A DNA stretch of 64,000 nucleotides from positions 1-64,000 of the forward strand of contig NZ_JACJTD010000038.1 in assembly GCF_014698505.1 (NCBI RefSeq). Reading direction: 5' to 3'. Shown in pieces: positions 56,051-63,463 of this stretch. The DNA is from Nostoc foliaceum FACHB-393 (GTDB taxonomy: Bacteria > Cyanobacteriota > Cyanobacteriia > Cyanobacteriales > Nostocaceae). Both the position numbers and the translations under genes were made by a program. The notes under the pieces were generated by a model. The model did no database searches, had not been told where the DNA came from, and saw nothing but the letters and a program-made list of their open reading frames with translations. Positions within the stretch are counted from its first letter, which is position 1, and every line of letters begins with the position of its first letter.

Positions 56051-56599
56051 TTATCCAAGCGGTTGATTCTCATCACATTGACGTGAATACTGTAATTCCA
56101 AATCATTTTGCCGTTCCCTACCTCCTCTATACACAACCGGACAAAACTTAGTGTTAGCGCTCATACAATCCATGTGTGGTGTCTTAGCACAGACTACGAG
56201 TAGTCCACCCAGAACAAATAACAAACCACAAATTGCAAGCGTATTAACCCAAGAAATTTCCAGCGCTCCGTGAACTACTACCTCTCGCAGTAGAGATACA
56301 ATTGTTACCTCAACTGCCACTCCTACAGAGATACTATGTTCTTGCAAATAGACCATTAATAGTCGAAATAACTCGACTAAAATCAACACAAATAGTATTT
56401 TTGCAGTCACATGTTTATAGTCTAGTGGCTGCGTGAGGGCGATAGCTATCCCCCACAATTGGATTAGCATGACGGCGAACAAACCCAAACACAAAACAAT
56501 CACAATTAAGTCTTGAAAGGCTTCCATGTTGCGAACAATTGATTGCCGATCAAGCCAGCGATCGCTAAATAAAAATCGACTCTTCGGGCGCTTTTGCAT
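56051..56599 (-). CDS. PsiE-family phosphate-starvation-inducible protein
   Basis: About 182 residues with four hydrophobic helices (DLIVIVLCLGLFAVMLIQL, KILFVLILVELFRLLMVYL, VAVEVTIVSLLREVVV and NTLAICGLLFVLGGLLVV). The layout and the LVELFRLLMVYLQEHSISV motif fit PsiE. The family is named for phosphate-starvation induction in E. coli, with no known biochemical role. Start chosen at ATG 56599 (MQKRPKSRFLF); the TTG-start extension to 56647 looks like non-coding. Short hydrophilic tail at the C terminus. Confidence 0.83.
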   Translation of the reverse strand: MQKRPKSRFLFSDRWLDRQSIVRNMEAFQDLIVIVLCLGLFAVMLIQLWGIAIALTQPLDYKHVTAKILFVLILVELFRLLMVYLQEHSISVGVAVEVTIVSLLREVVVHGALEISWVNTLAICGLLFVLGGLLVVCAKTPHMDCMSANTKFCPVVYRGGRERQNDLELQYSRQCDENQPLG

Positions 56600-56687
56600 G
56601 TACGTTTTTTCCAATCGGGACAAGTTCAGACAACACCAGCGAGTCAACCCAATAGTTTTATGTTATGCAATATTAAGTTTTTGCGCA

Positions 56688-57611
56688 TCAGCGAGGTTGG
56701 TAATTTAAATTTTGTGCTTGTTGCAACAATTGTTCGGCATTTTTCGCCCACTGAGGATTACCCTGAGCATTATATAAATCTCTAGCAAATTGTAATACTT
56801 GTACTGCATCTCCATATTGCTGTAACTGCATAAAAACTAACCCTGCACCATAATAAGCATTAGGATAGTTAGAGTTAGCTTCGGCTGATTTTCTAAAAGC
56901 CTCTAATGCTTCTTGTGATTTGCGTTGCCCAAACCAAATTGAACCGAGATTGTAGTAAGCTTCGGGGTACTTCGGATTAATTTTTATTGCCTGATTAAAA
57001 GCATCTCTGGCTTGATCGAGTTTACCTTGTTGGAGATAACACATCCCCATATGATAAGGAGGCTCTGGTGCATTTTTGCTATATTCTATGGCTTTTTTAA
57101 AAGATGCGATCGCTCGCTCACAATCTCGTTGCTGTTCTTGTACTAAACCCAAGTTATAGTGAGCAAATCCGAGTTTGGGATCAAGTTCTAACGAACGTTG
57201 CAAATAATCGTTAGCTAACTGTAAATTATTCCCTTCTAATAACGCACCACCTAAATTCGCAAAAGCTGGAGCAAATTTAGGATCAGCTTGCGTCGCTCGA
57301 TAAAATGCATCCGCAGAGGGTTGCAATTGTCCTGTTTGTCTGAGTGCTAGCCCTAAATTATAGTGCGCTGGTGCTAATGCTGGATCTAATTGGGTTGCTT
57401 GTTTAAAGGCTGCGATCGCATCTTGTACCCTTCCCGCCTGAATTGCCTGTAAGCCTTGATTTAACCAGTCTATGGCAGTTTTAGGATTAGATTGTGCCAG
57501 CTTTAAGGCAACACGAGGAGCTAGAGAAAGAGAGGGAAAGGAAATACTAACAACGAGCAGAGTCAAACTTGCTAACCCGGCTATGCGATATTTAAAGAAT
57601 GATAATGCCAT
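56688..57611 (-). CDS. Secreted or membrane-anchored TPR protein
   Basis: About 307 residues. An N-terminal hydrophobic segment (YRIAGLASLTLLVVSISFP) could be a signal peptide or anchor. It is followed by about six or seven tetratricopeptide repeats, such as APAHYNLGLALRQTGQLQPS, FAPAFANLGGALLEGNNLQL, PEPPYHMGMCYLQQGKLDQA and YPEAYYNLGSIWFGQRKSQE. TPR proteins act as scaffolds, here probably in the periplasm or at the envelope. Start chosen at ATG 57611; a GTG at 57632 would add seven residues. Confidence 0.85.
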   Translation of the reverse strand: MALSFFKYRIAGLASLTLLVVSISFPSLSLAPRVALKLAQSNPKTAIDWLNQGLQAIQAGRVQDAIAAFKQATQLDPALAPAHYNLGLALRQTGQLQPSADAFYRATQADPKFAPAFANLGGALLEGNNLQLANDYLQRSLELDPKLGFAHYNLGLVQEQQRDCERAIASFKKAIEYSKNAPEPPYHMGMCYLQQGKLDQARDAFNQAIKINPKYPEAYYNLGSIWFGQRKSQEALEAFRKSAEANSNYPNAYYGAGLVFMQLQQYGDAVQVLQFARDLYNAQGNPQWAKNAEQLLQQAQNLNYQPR

Positions 57612-57875
57612 TGATTTTCTGACTCGCAACACTTTCAGTTAAATTTACTTCATCAAAACTTTTTTACAAATATTTTTAATTTTCCATAAAAATTTGTATT
57701 TATTAACTTTTCTTAAGCTAAATCTTACGACAGGCTACAATTTTTTTAACTTTCGATTAAAGGGAGGATAATAGCAAATTAAAGAAGGGGTAATTTTGAC
57801 TCCAGAGAACCATTTTTTATCCCTGATATATACAGAATCGTGCGGTTAGGAAAAACTTACCGCAAGGGAGGTTTT

Positions 57876-59924
57876 ATGAACGAAAAAGTAAAATCGGGTT
57901 CGCGGAATGTTGCAATTGTCGGGCCTTATTTAAGTGGAAAAACCACTTTACTAGAAAGCTTGTTATTTGTCACAGGGGCAATCTCTCGCAAAGGGAGTGT
58001 TAAGGACAGCAATACAGTAGGAGATAGTTCTGCCGAGTCGCGCGATCGCCACATGAGTGTAGAAGTCAGCGCCGCTAGCACTGAGTATAACGGCATTCGC
58101 TTTACCTTTATTGACTGTCCGGGAAGTGTAGAATTTGCCCAAGAAACGTACAATGCCTTGATAGGAGTCGATGCGGCAATTGTAGTTTGCGAACCCATCC
58201 GCGATCGCGTCCTCACCCTCGCCCCTCTATTTAAATTCCTGGATGATTGGGAAATTCCCCACATCGTCTTCGTCAACAAAATGGATCGGGCAAATATTCA
58301 CGTTTTGGAAACGTTGCACGCGCTGAAAGCAGTATCTAGCCGTCCCCTGGTAGCGCATCAATATCCCATCATGAACGGGGAACAACTCACCGGCTTTATT
58401 GATATGGTGAGTGAACAGGCATATCAATATCATCCAGGCGCACCTGCTGACCCCATCCCCTTCCCCGAAAGTTTAAAAGAAGAAGAACATACAGCACGGG
58501 CAGAAATGCTCGAAGCCTTAGCAAATTTTGACGATCATTTACTTGAAGAACTTTTAGAAGACATCGAACCACCCCAAGAGGAAATCCTCAAAGATTTAAA
58601 AATGGAATTAGGGGCAGATTTGGTAGTGCCCGTTTTCTTTGGTGTAGCAGAACAAGATTATGGTGTTAGACCTCTATTAGAAGCTTTGTTACGGGAAGCC
58701 CCCGAACCAGAAACCACAGCAGAACGTCGTTTAAAAAACATAAAAGGTGATACACCTCTAGCGCAGGTATTAAAAACTTACTACACTCCCCAAGGTGGCA
58801 AACTCTCTCTCGTGCGTGTTTGGCGGGGCAAATTAACTGATGGCATTGTCCTCAATGGCATTCGCACTGGTGGAATTTACCGCCTCATGGGACAACAACA
58901 GCAGTCAGTTAACCAAGTTAGTGCTGGTGAAATTGTTGCATTGAGCCGTTTAGAAGGAATCAAGACAGGCGATACAATCTCTATAGAACAGCAGTCGGCA
59001 ATAAAATTACCCAAAGCTGTAGAGTTGGAACCAGTGTATGCCCTCGCCATTACACCAGAAAAGCGTAACGATGAAGTTAAACTTAGCGGTGCCATCACCA
59101 AGTTATTGGAAGAAGACTGTTCACTTGCTTGGGAACAACACGGCGATACTCACGAAGTTATCTTGTGGGGTCAAGGCGAGATTCATTTACAAGTTGCCCT
59201 AGACAGACTGCGCCGCAAATATAACTTGCCAATGACAACCCACTTGCCGCAAGTGCCTTATAAAGAAACCATCCGCAAAACGGTGGCTTCAGTTCATGGG
59301 CGTTATAAGCACCAAAGTGGTGGTCACGGACAGTTTGGTGATGTTTTTCTCGACATAAAACCCCTACCACGCGGCACAGGTTTCAACTTTAATGAAACCA
59401 TTGTTGGTGGCGTGGTTCCCAAACAGTACATTCCTGGCGTGGAAATGGGCGTGCGGGAATTTCTGACACATGGGCCTTTGGGCTTCCCAATAGTTGATGT
59501 GGCGGTAACTCTGACTAATGGTTCCTATCACAACGTTGACAGTTCCGAACAAGCCTTTAAGCAAGCTGCCCGATTGGCAATGCAAACGGGGATACCCCAA
59601 GCGGAGCCTACCCTATTAGAACCAATTCTGCGGGTGGAAGTGACCACACCTAGCGAATTTACCTCCAAAGTGCTGCAACTATTGAGTGGTAGACGGGGGC
59701 AAATTTTAGGCTATGAGGGCAGAAACGATTGGCAAGGCTGGGATAATGTCTCTGCATACTTGCCACAAGCAGAGATGCAAAACTTTATTGTAGAGCTGCG
59801 ATCGCTCACTTTGGGCGTTGGTTCCTTCCACTGGGAATACGACCATCTCCAGGAAGTGCCAGAAAAGCTTGCCGAACGTGTCATTCACAGCAATGGTAAT
59901 GGTGGTAACGGCAACGGTAAGTAA
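57876..59924 (+). CDS. Elongation factor G-like GTPase
   Basis: A 682-residue EF-G paralogue. G-domain motifs are G1 GPYLSGKTT (16-24, Lys22), G3 DCPG (80-83) and G4 NKMD (134-137). Domain II (KGDTPLAQVLKTYYTPQGGK onwards), domain III and domain IV (YKHQSGGHGQFGDVF) follow; the SVHGRYKHQSGGHGQF block is as in EF-G. The P-loop reads LSGKTT where canonical EF-G has a DAGKTT pattern, which points to a second paralogue rather than housekeeping FusA. The ATG at 57876 has an AAGGGAGGT Shine-Dalgarno at 57864-57872; the upstream GTG (57840) is therefore unlikely. A Gly/Asn-rich tail ends the protein. Confidence 0.9.
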   Translation: MNEKVKSGSRNVAIVGPYLSGKTTLLESLLFVTGAISRKGSVKDSNTVGDSSAESRDRHMSVEVSAASTEYNGIRFTFIDCPGSVEFAQETYNALIGVDAAIVVCEPIRDRVLTLAPLFKFLDDWEIPHIVFVNKMDRANIHVLETLHALKAVSSRPLVAHQYPIMNGEQLTGFIDMVSEQAYQYHPGAPADPIPFPESLKEEEHTARAEMLEALANFDDHLLEELLEDIEPPQEEILKDLKMELGADLVVPVFFGVAEQDYGVRPLLEALLREAPEPETTAERRLKNIKGDTPLAQVLKTYYTPQGGKLSLVRVWRGKLTDGIVLNGIRTGGIYRLMGQQQQSVNQVSAGEIVALSRLEGIKTGDTISIEQQSAIKLPKAVELEPVYALAITPEKRNDEVKLSGAITKLLEEDCSLAWEQHGDTHEVILWGQGEIHLQVALDRLRRKYNLPMTTHLPQVPYKETIRKTVASVHGRYKHQSGGHGQFGDVFLDIKPLPRGTGFNFNETIVGGVVPKQYIPGVEMGVREFLTHGPLGFPIVDVAVTLTNGSYHNVDSSEQAFKQAARLAMQTGIPQAEPTLLEPILRVEVTTPSEFTSKVLQLLSGRRGQILGYEGRNDWQGWDNVSAYLPQAEMQNFIVELRSLTLGVGSFHWEYDHLQEVPEKLAERVIHSNGNGGNGNGK

Positions 59925-59947
59925 TTTTGGATTTGGAATTAATCTAA

Positions 59948-59984
59948 AGTAGCGTAGGCTTTGCCCACCGTAGGCATCGCTCCA
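59948..59984 (-). repeat. 37-bp dispersed repeat, copy B
   Basis: Exact inverted match to 42554-42590. It lies just after the EF-G-like stop and before a terminator. Confidence 0.85.
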
Positions 59985-59990
59985 AGGCTG

Positions 59991-60028
59991 AGATTCCTGA
60001 CTTCTGAGAGAAATCGGGAATCTTTTTT
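59991..60028 (+). terminator. Terminator-like hairpin after the EF-G-like gene
   Basis: A 7-bp stem (59991-59997 with 60016-60022) with a long loop and a T run at 60023-60028. Confidence 0.6.
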
Positions 60029-60073
60029 ACATCTGTAAAAGGATTCGTAAACCTCTAACTTGTCTGAAATGAT

Positions 60074-61018
60074 ATGAGTTTCATAAAAGCGTTTGGGAAT
60101 TATGTGATTAAGTATATTCGTCTTAACTACACAGAAAAACTCATGGGCTTTATAGTCTCTCTTGTCACTGGTCTAATTGCAATTCTCGTCTATCTCAATA
60201 CACATAGCATCTCTGGTGAAAGGTCACGTTTAGCTATACGCACAATTATGATGTTGATTGGCAGTATTGCAGTACTGAATTCTTTTTCTAGACTTTTGGT
60301 GATTGTCCCACCTGGTAATGTCGGTGTCGTCAATTTATTTGGTGAGGTTTCCGAAACTACTCTTAATCCTGGTGTCCACTTGCTTAACCCCTTTAGCAAG
60401 GTGCTGAATTTTTCTACTCGCATTAAGGATATAAAGGAAAACGTAGATGCAACATCCCAAGAAGGTTTGAGCCTAAATCTTGATGTCAGTCTTCAGTACA
60501 AGCTCGATCCGCAAAAGGCAGCTACAGTATATAAAACAATTGGAACTGATGAAACACAACTGGTGATTTCCAGATTCCGCTCTACCGTCCGCGCCATCAC
60601 GGCAAACTACCCAGCCAATGCTATTTACTCTACCAAACGCCAAGAAATCGCCCAAAAAATTGACCAACAACTTACCCAAGAGATACCGGCTTTGGGTTTC
60701 ATCGTTGAGGAAGCTCTTTTAAGAAACATCAAAATGCCTGATACTCTACAAGCTGCAATTCAAAACAAACTCAAAACAGAGCAAGAAAATCAGCAGATGA
60801 AATTTGTTTTAGAGAAAGAGCGTCAAGAGGCACAACGAAAGCTTATTGAAGCGCGAGGTATAGCTGATTCCCAAAAAATCCTCTCAGGTGGACTTAGTAA
60901 CCAAGTGCTACAATTACGAGCGATTGAAGCCACAGAAAAGCTAGCTCAATCTAATAATTCTAAGTTGGTAATTATTGGTTCTGAAAAAAGTGCGGTGCCT
61001 ATTATGATCCAGCCATAA
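60074..61018 (+). CDS. SPFH/prohibitin-family membrane protein
   Basis: A 314-residue protein. Two N-terminal hydrophobic segments (IVSLVTGLIAILVYL and TIMMLIGSIAVL) anchor a band-7/SPFH domain (VVPPGNVGVVNLFGEV, here IVPPGNVGVVNLFGEV, to about residue 220). KQEIAQKIDQQL and ALLRNIKMPDTLQAAIQNK are typical of prohibitins, and a coiled-coil segment follows (QQMKFVLEKERQEAQRKLIE). Prohibitins form membrane rings and influence protease activity and stress response. Here it is a single gene. The role is inferred from family. Confidence 0.92.
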   Translation: MSFIKAFGNYVIKYIRLNYTEKLMGFIVSLVTGLIAILVYLNTHSISGERSRLAIRTIMMLIGSIAVLNSFSRLLVIVPPGNVGVVNLFGEVSETTLNPGVHLLNPFSKVLNFSTRIKDIKENVDATSQEGLSLNLDVSLQYKLDPQKAATVYKTIGTDETQLVISRFRSTVRAITANYPANAIYSTKRQEIAQKIDQQLTQEIPALGFIVEEALLRNIKMPDTLQAAIQNKLKTEQENQQMKFVLEKERQEAQRKLIEARGIADSQKILSGGLSNQVLQLRAIEATEKLAQSNNSKLVIIGSEKSAVPIMIQP

Positions 61019-61170
61019 ACACGAACCTCAAAGCCCTAAAATTTTCTGAGCGGGTCAATGGCTTTTCAAATGATCTCTGCTTCACTTATTTACACCCGCC
61101 TGTTGGGCGAGCGCTTTTCGCAGATATTCTTGACGTGGTTCAATATAAATCTGCTTACGAATTTTGCTCG

Positions 61171-61211
61171 ACACAATTTAAATTGTACATCATGTAAAAT
61201 TTAAATTGTGT
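61171..61211. repeat. 41-bp near-perfect palindrome
   Basis: 20-bp arms (61171-61190 and 61192-61211) around one central base differ at one position. The sequence is AT-rich and begins ACACAATTTAAATT; each arm also contains the self-complementary AATTTAAATT. It lies between the SPFH gene and the convergent Cas2-like gene. Confidence 0.85.
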
Positions 61212-61242
61212 ATTAATTGATAGTAGTATTGCGATTGGTAAC

Positions 61243-61569
61243 TCAGTCTTGCGAGACATCGCTTAAAAAGTATATACGCTTTAACAAATGAGCACTGGGA
61301 TTCTTAATAGTATTCCCATAGGCAGCAGAGGACTCTACGATAAGAAGCTTATCGTCACAAGTAAAAAATTCTTTAAATTGCCTATGGAGACTTTCAACAT
61401 CTTCATCTTCTGGCACACTAATACACCATACATTTTTCAAAACTTTCTCAGCACCAGCATCAGCCCTGATTAACTCTTGTTCAATTTGCTTATAATCTTC
61501 ACTACGGTTTTCTGTGTCTATCAAATCATAGAGAATAAAAAATTGTTTGTTTTTCATAACAACACTCAT
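61243..61569 (-). CDS. Orphan Cas2/SinR-like ferredoxin-fold protein
   Basis: 108 residues. FFILYDLIDTENRSEDYKQI, VLKNVWCISVPEDED, LHRQFKEFFTCDDKLLIVES and AAYGN follow the Cas2-like pattern of SinR/VapD-type proteins. The Cas2-style aspartate at the end of strand 1 is Asp15, as numbered from the ATG at 61569. No cas1, CRISPR repeat or other cas gene is in the window. Met5 (61557) may be the real start. Related stand-alone proteins may cleave RNA or act in conflict systems, but function here is unproved. It lies in AT-rich accessory DNA. Confidence 0.6.
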   Translation of the reverse strand: MSVVMKNKQFFILYDLIDTENRSEDYKQIEQELIRADAGAEKVLKNVWCISVPEDEDVESLHRQFKEFFTCDDKLLIVESSAAYGNTIKNPSAHLLKRIYFLSDVSQD

Positions 61570-61786
61570 AAATACTAAAATAGAGATTCATGCTACTATT
61601 TATATTTATTTAAATAAATCATGCTAGTAAACAGTACAAATACTGGTATTTAGCATAAAGTCATAATATAATGCATTGTTTTGTAGTAATATTGTGAGCA
61701 CAGATTTATCTTACGCAAAGCTGAGGGAGTGTGGTTTTATGGATTTTATTATTAGCGACTGTGTTCGCAAAGATGTAAATAAAAGT

Positions 61787-61832
61787 GCAAGATGTATATT
61801 ATAGTTTGGGTACACTATAATATACATTTTGC
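61787..61832 (+). promoter_or_regulatory. 18-bp-arm palindrome upstream of the 119-aa gene
   Basis: Arms 61787-61804 and 61815-61832 pair at 17 of 18 positions (the exception is a G-T wobble). They are separated by 10 bases and end 24 bases before the ATG. Size and position suit an operator or a leader hairpin. Confidence 0.6.
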
Positions 61833-61856
61833 AATGAAAATTCTTATATAATTATT

Positions 61857-62216
61857 ATGTTTGTGTTTTACAACGACAAAAATAAAAAACTTGAAATAAT
61901 AGAGATTAAATCAGGAATTAGACCCTTAGATATAGCAATCAATATTTTTAATTGGCCAAACTATTTTTTGATAAACTTATTTAATAACTTAGTAGATAAA
62001 ATCAATTCACCAGGTAATCTTTCACAAGATGATAGTGAAAATATAATAAAAATCATCGAGGAAGGTCGTAAACAAAAAGTTTCAGAAATGGAAATCGAAA
62101 TGAGTCGTGATGTTGCTACAGGAGTCAGTATAAACGGTCTAGAAGGTGTTGACGTAACAATTGGATGTAAAGGTAATACTAAATATGTGATGAAGGTAAA
62201 ATACAAATACGATTAG
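61857..62216 (+). CDS. Hypothetical protein, 119 aa
   Basis: Reads MFVFYNDKNKKLEIIEIKSG, then a hydrophobic helix (PLDIAINIFNWPNYFLINLF) and a beta-rich C terminus (ISRDVATGVSI-like, actually MSRDVATGVSINGLEGVDVT). I do not recognise a family. It ends 10 bases before the Uma2 gene, so the two are probably co-transcribed. Codon use is more AT-rich than in the core genes, which suggests transfer. An 18-bp-arm palindrome precedes the ATG. Confidence 0.6.
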   Translation: MFVFYNDKNKKLEIIEIKSGIRPLDIAINIFNWPNYFLINLFNNLVDKINSPGNLSQDDSENIIKIIEEGRKQKVSEMEIEMSRDVATGVSINGLEGVDVTIGCKGNTKYVMKVKYKYD

Positions 62217-62226
62217 GTGAAGAACA

Positions 62227-62877
62227 ATGGTAACACTTCAATTACGACAATTAAGTGTTCCGCCAGGACATAGAGTAATACTCCACGATGTTAGCTGGCA
62301 AGAATTTGAGGCGATTTTAGAAGAACTTGGCGACCATCGAGCCACTCGATTGGCTTACAGCCACGGAACTTTGGAGATGAGAATGCCATTACCAAAGCAT
62401 GAGAAAGCCAAAGTCATCATTGGGGATTTGGTGAAAATACTGTTGGAAGAATTAGAAATTGACTGTGAAACATTTGGCTCAACCACTTTCAAACGTGAAG
62501 ATATGGCTTTTGGTGTAGAGCCTGATGACTCTTTTTATATTCAGAATCATGCTCAAATGATTGGTAAAGAGCGAATAGACTTGAGGGTTGACCCACCACC
62601 TGACTTAGGAATTGAAGTTGATGTTACTTCTAAAACTCAACTAGATGCTTACGAAGCATTGCGAGTTCCTGAACTGTGGCGATATGAAAATGGCAAGCTA
62701 CAAATTAATATTCTTCAGGATGGCAAATACATTGAGTCTGAAATTAGTTCTACTTTTCCCAACTTGCCTATTATTGAAGTAATTCCCCGGTTTGTCGAAC
62801 AAAGCCGAACTTTAGGTAGAAGTCCAACGCTTAGAGCATTTCGTCAATGGGTAAGAAAGCAGATAACCCAAACTTAA
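62227..62877 (+). CDS. Uma2-family restriction endonuclease-fold protein
   Basis: A 216-residue DUF820/Uma2 protein. Hallmarks are RLAYSHGTLEMRMPLPKHEK, KREDMAFGVEPDDSFYIQN and DLGIEVDVTSKTQLDAYEAL, which carry the acidic residues of a PD-(D/E)XK-type site (Asp in PDD, Glu in GIEVD). The family is hugely expanded in cyanobacteria; the biological role is largely unknown. Preceded at 10 bases by the 119-aa gene. The ATG has no strong Shine-Dalgarno, suggesting translational coupling. Confidence 0.92.
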   Translation: MVTLQLRQLSVPPGHRVILHDVSWQEFEAILEELGDHRATRLAYSHGTLEMRMPLPKHEKAKVIIGDLVKILLEELEIDCETFGSTTFKREDMAFGVEPDDSFYIQNHAQMIGKERIDLRVDPPPDLGIEVDVTSKTQLDAYEALRVPELWRYENGKLQINILQDGKYIESEISSTFPNLPIIEVIPRFVEQSRTLGRSPTLRAFRQWVRKQITQT

Positions 62878-62984
62878 TGTAACTCTTGCTTCATCCGCGC
62901 TAAATCTCTTACCAAATGGTCGAGTTGTTCCATTCCCACCTTGCTGCTAGTTGAATGATACAGTATGAGCGTTGCTAGAAACTG

Positions 62985-63383
62985 ATGACTATGAGCGGTG
63001 AAATTGTCGAAAAACTTAAGGAAGCTAGTACTGGCTTGTTGATGATGAGCGAGTCGGATTATCCTTTCAAGGTTGTTCAGTGGGAAGGTGCTGCACCTGC
63101 AACACAGGAGAAAATTTTGCAGCTAACAGGTTCTCAAGACCTGCCAGTAGAAATAGTAGACTTGGACTATCTCTTTCGTAATTGTGCATTTGAGCAAGAG
63201 TGGCACAATGAATTACAAAAAAAAGATGTTAAAAAATTTCAAACACTTGTCCAGACGCTTAAAGATAATCTTAGTGACATCAGCGTTTATCGTGTTGGAA
63301 AAATAAATATTGACGCTTATATTATAGGAAAAACTAAAAATGGTGACTTAGCTGGAGTAGCAACAAAACTGGTTGAAACCTAG
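62985..63383 (+). CDS. nuiA: Nuclease A inhibitor-like protein
   Basis: A 132-residue protein with IVEKLKEASTGLLMMSESDY and PFKVVQWEGAAPATQEKILQ, the diagnostic start of the NuiA family, and a central DLDYLFRNCAFEQEWHN. NuiA binds and blocks the sugar-nonspecific nuclease NucA, protecting the cell. The likely target is encoded convergently at 63464-64000, with a shared terminator between. ATG 62985 or 62991 could be used. Confidence 0.9.
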   Translation: MTMSGEIVEKLKEASTGLLMMSESDYPFKVVQWEGAAPATQEKILQLTGSQDLPVEIVDLDYLFRNCAFEQEWHNELQKKDVKKFQTLVQTLKDNLSDISVYRVGKINIDAYIIGKTKNGDLAGVATKLVET

Positions 63384-63410
63384 TAAGCAGGTTGAAATTT
63401 TCTCTAAATA

Positions 63411-63440
63411 AAAGCCTAGCCGTATAGATGGCTAGGCTTT
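63411..63440. terminator. Bidirectional terminator between nuiA and nucA
   Basis: A perfect 11-bp stem (63411-63421 with 63430-63440). T-rich sequence follows on the plus side (CTCATTTTT) and A-rich sequence precedes it, so it suits both strands. Confidence 0.85.
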
Positions 63441-63463
63441 CTCATTTTTGAAATCATCTAAAC

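Noticed and set aside
59158..59600. Minus-strand frames inside the EF-G-like gene
   Set aside because: Antisense shadows of a highly conserved coding region.
61694..61804. Short 36-codon frame (SYAKLRECGF...) upstream of the 119-aa gene
   Set aside because: Too short and ends inside the palindrome; could be a leader peptide but nothing supports it.
61243..62216. Possible CRISPR-Cas locus around the Cas2-like gene
   Set aside because: No regularly spaced repeats and no cas1 or effector gene were seen.
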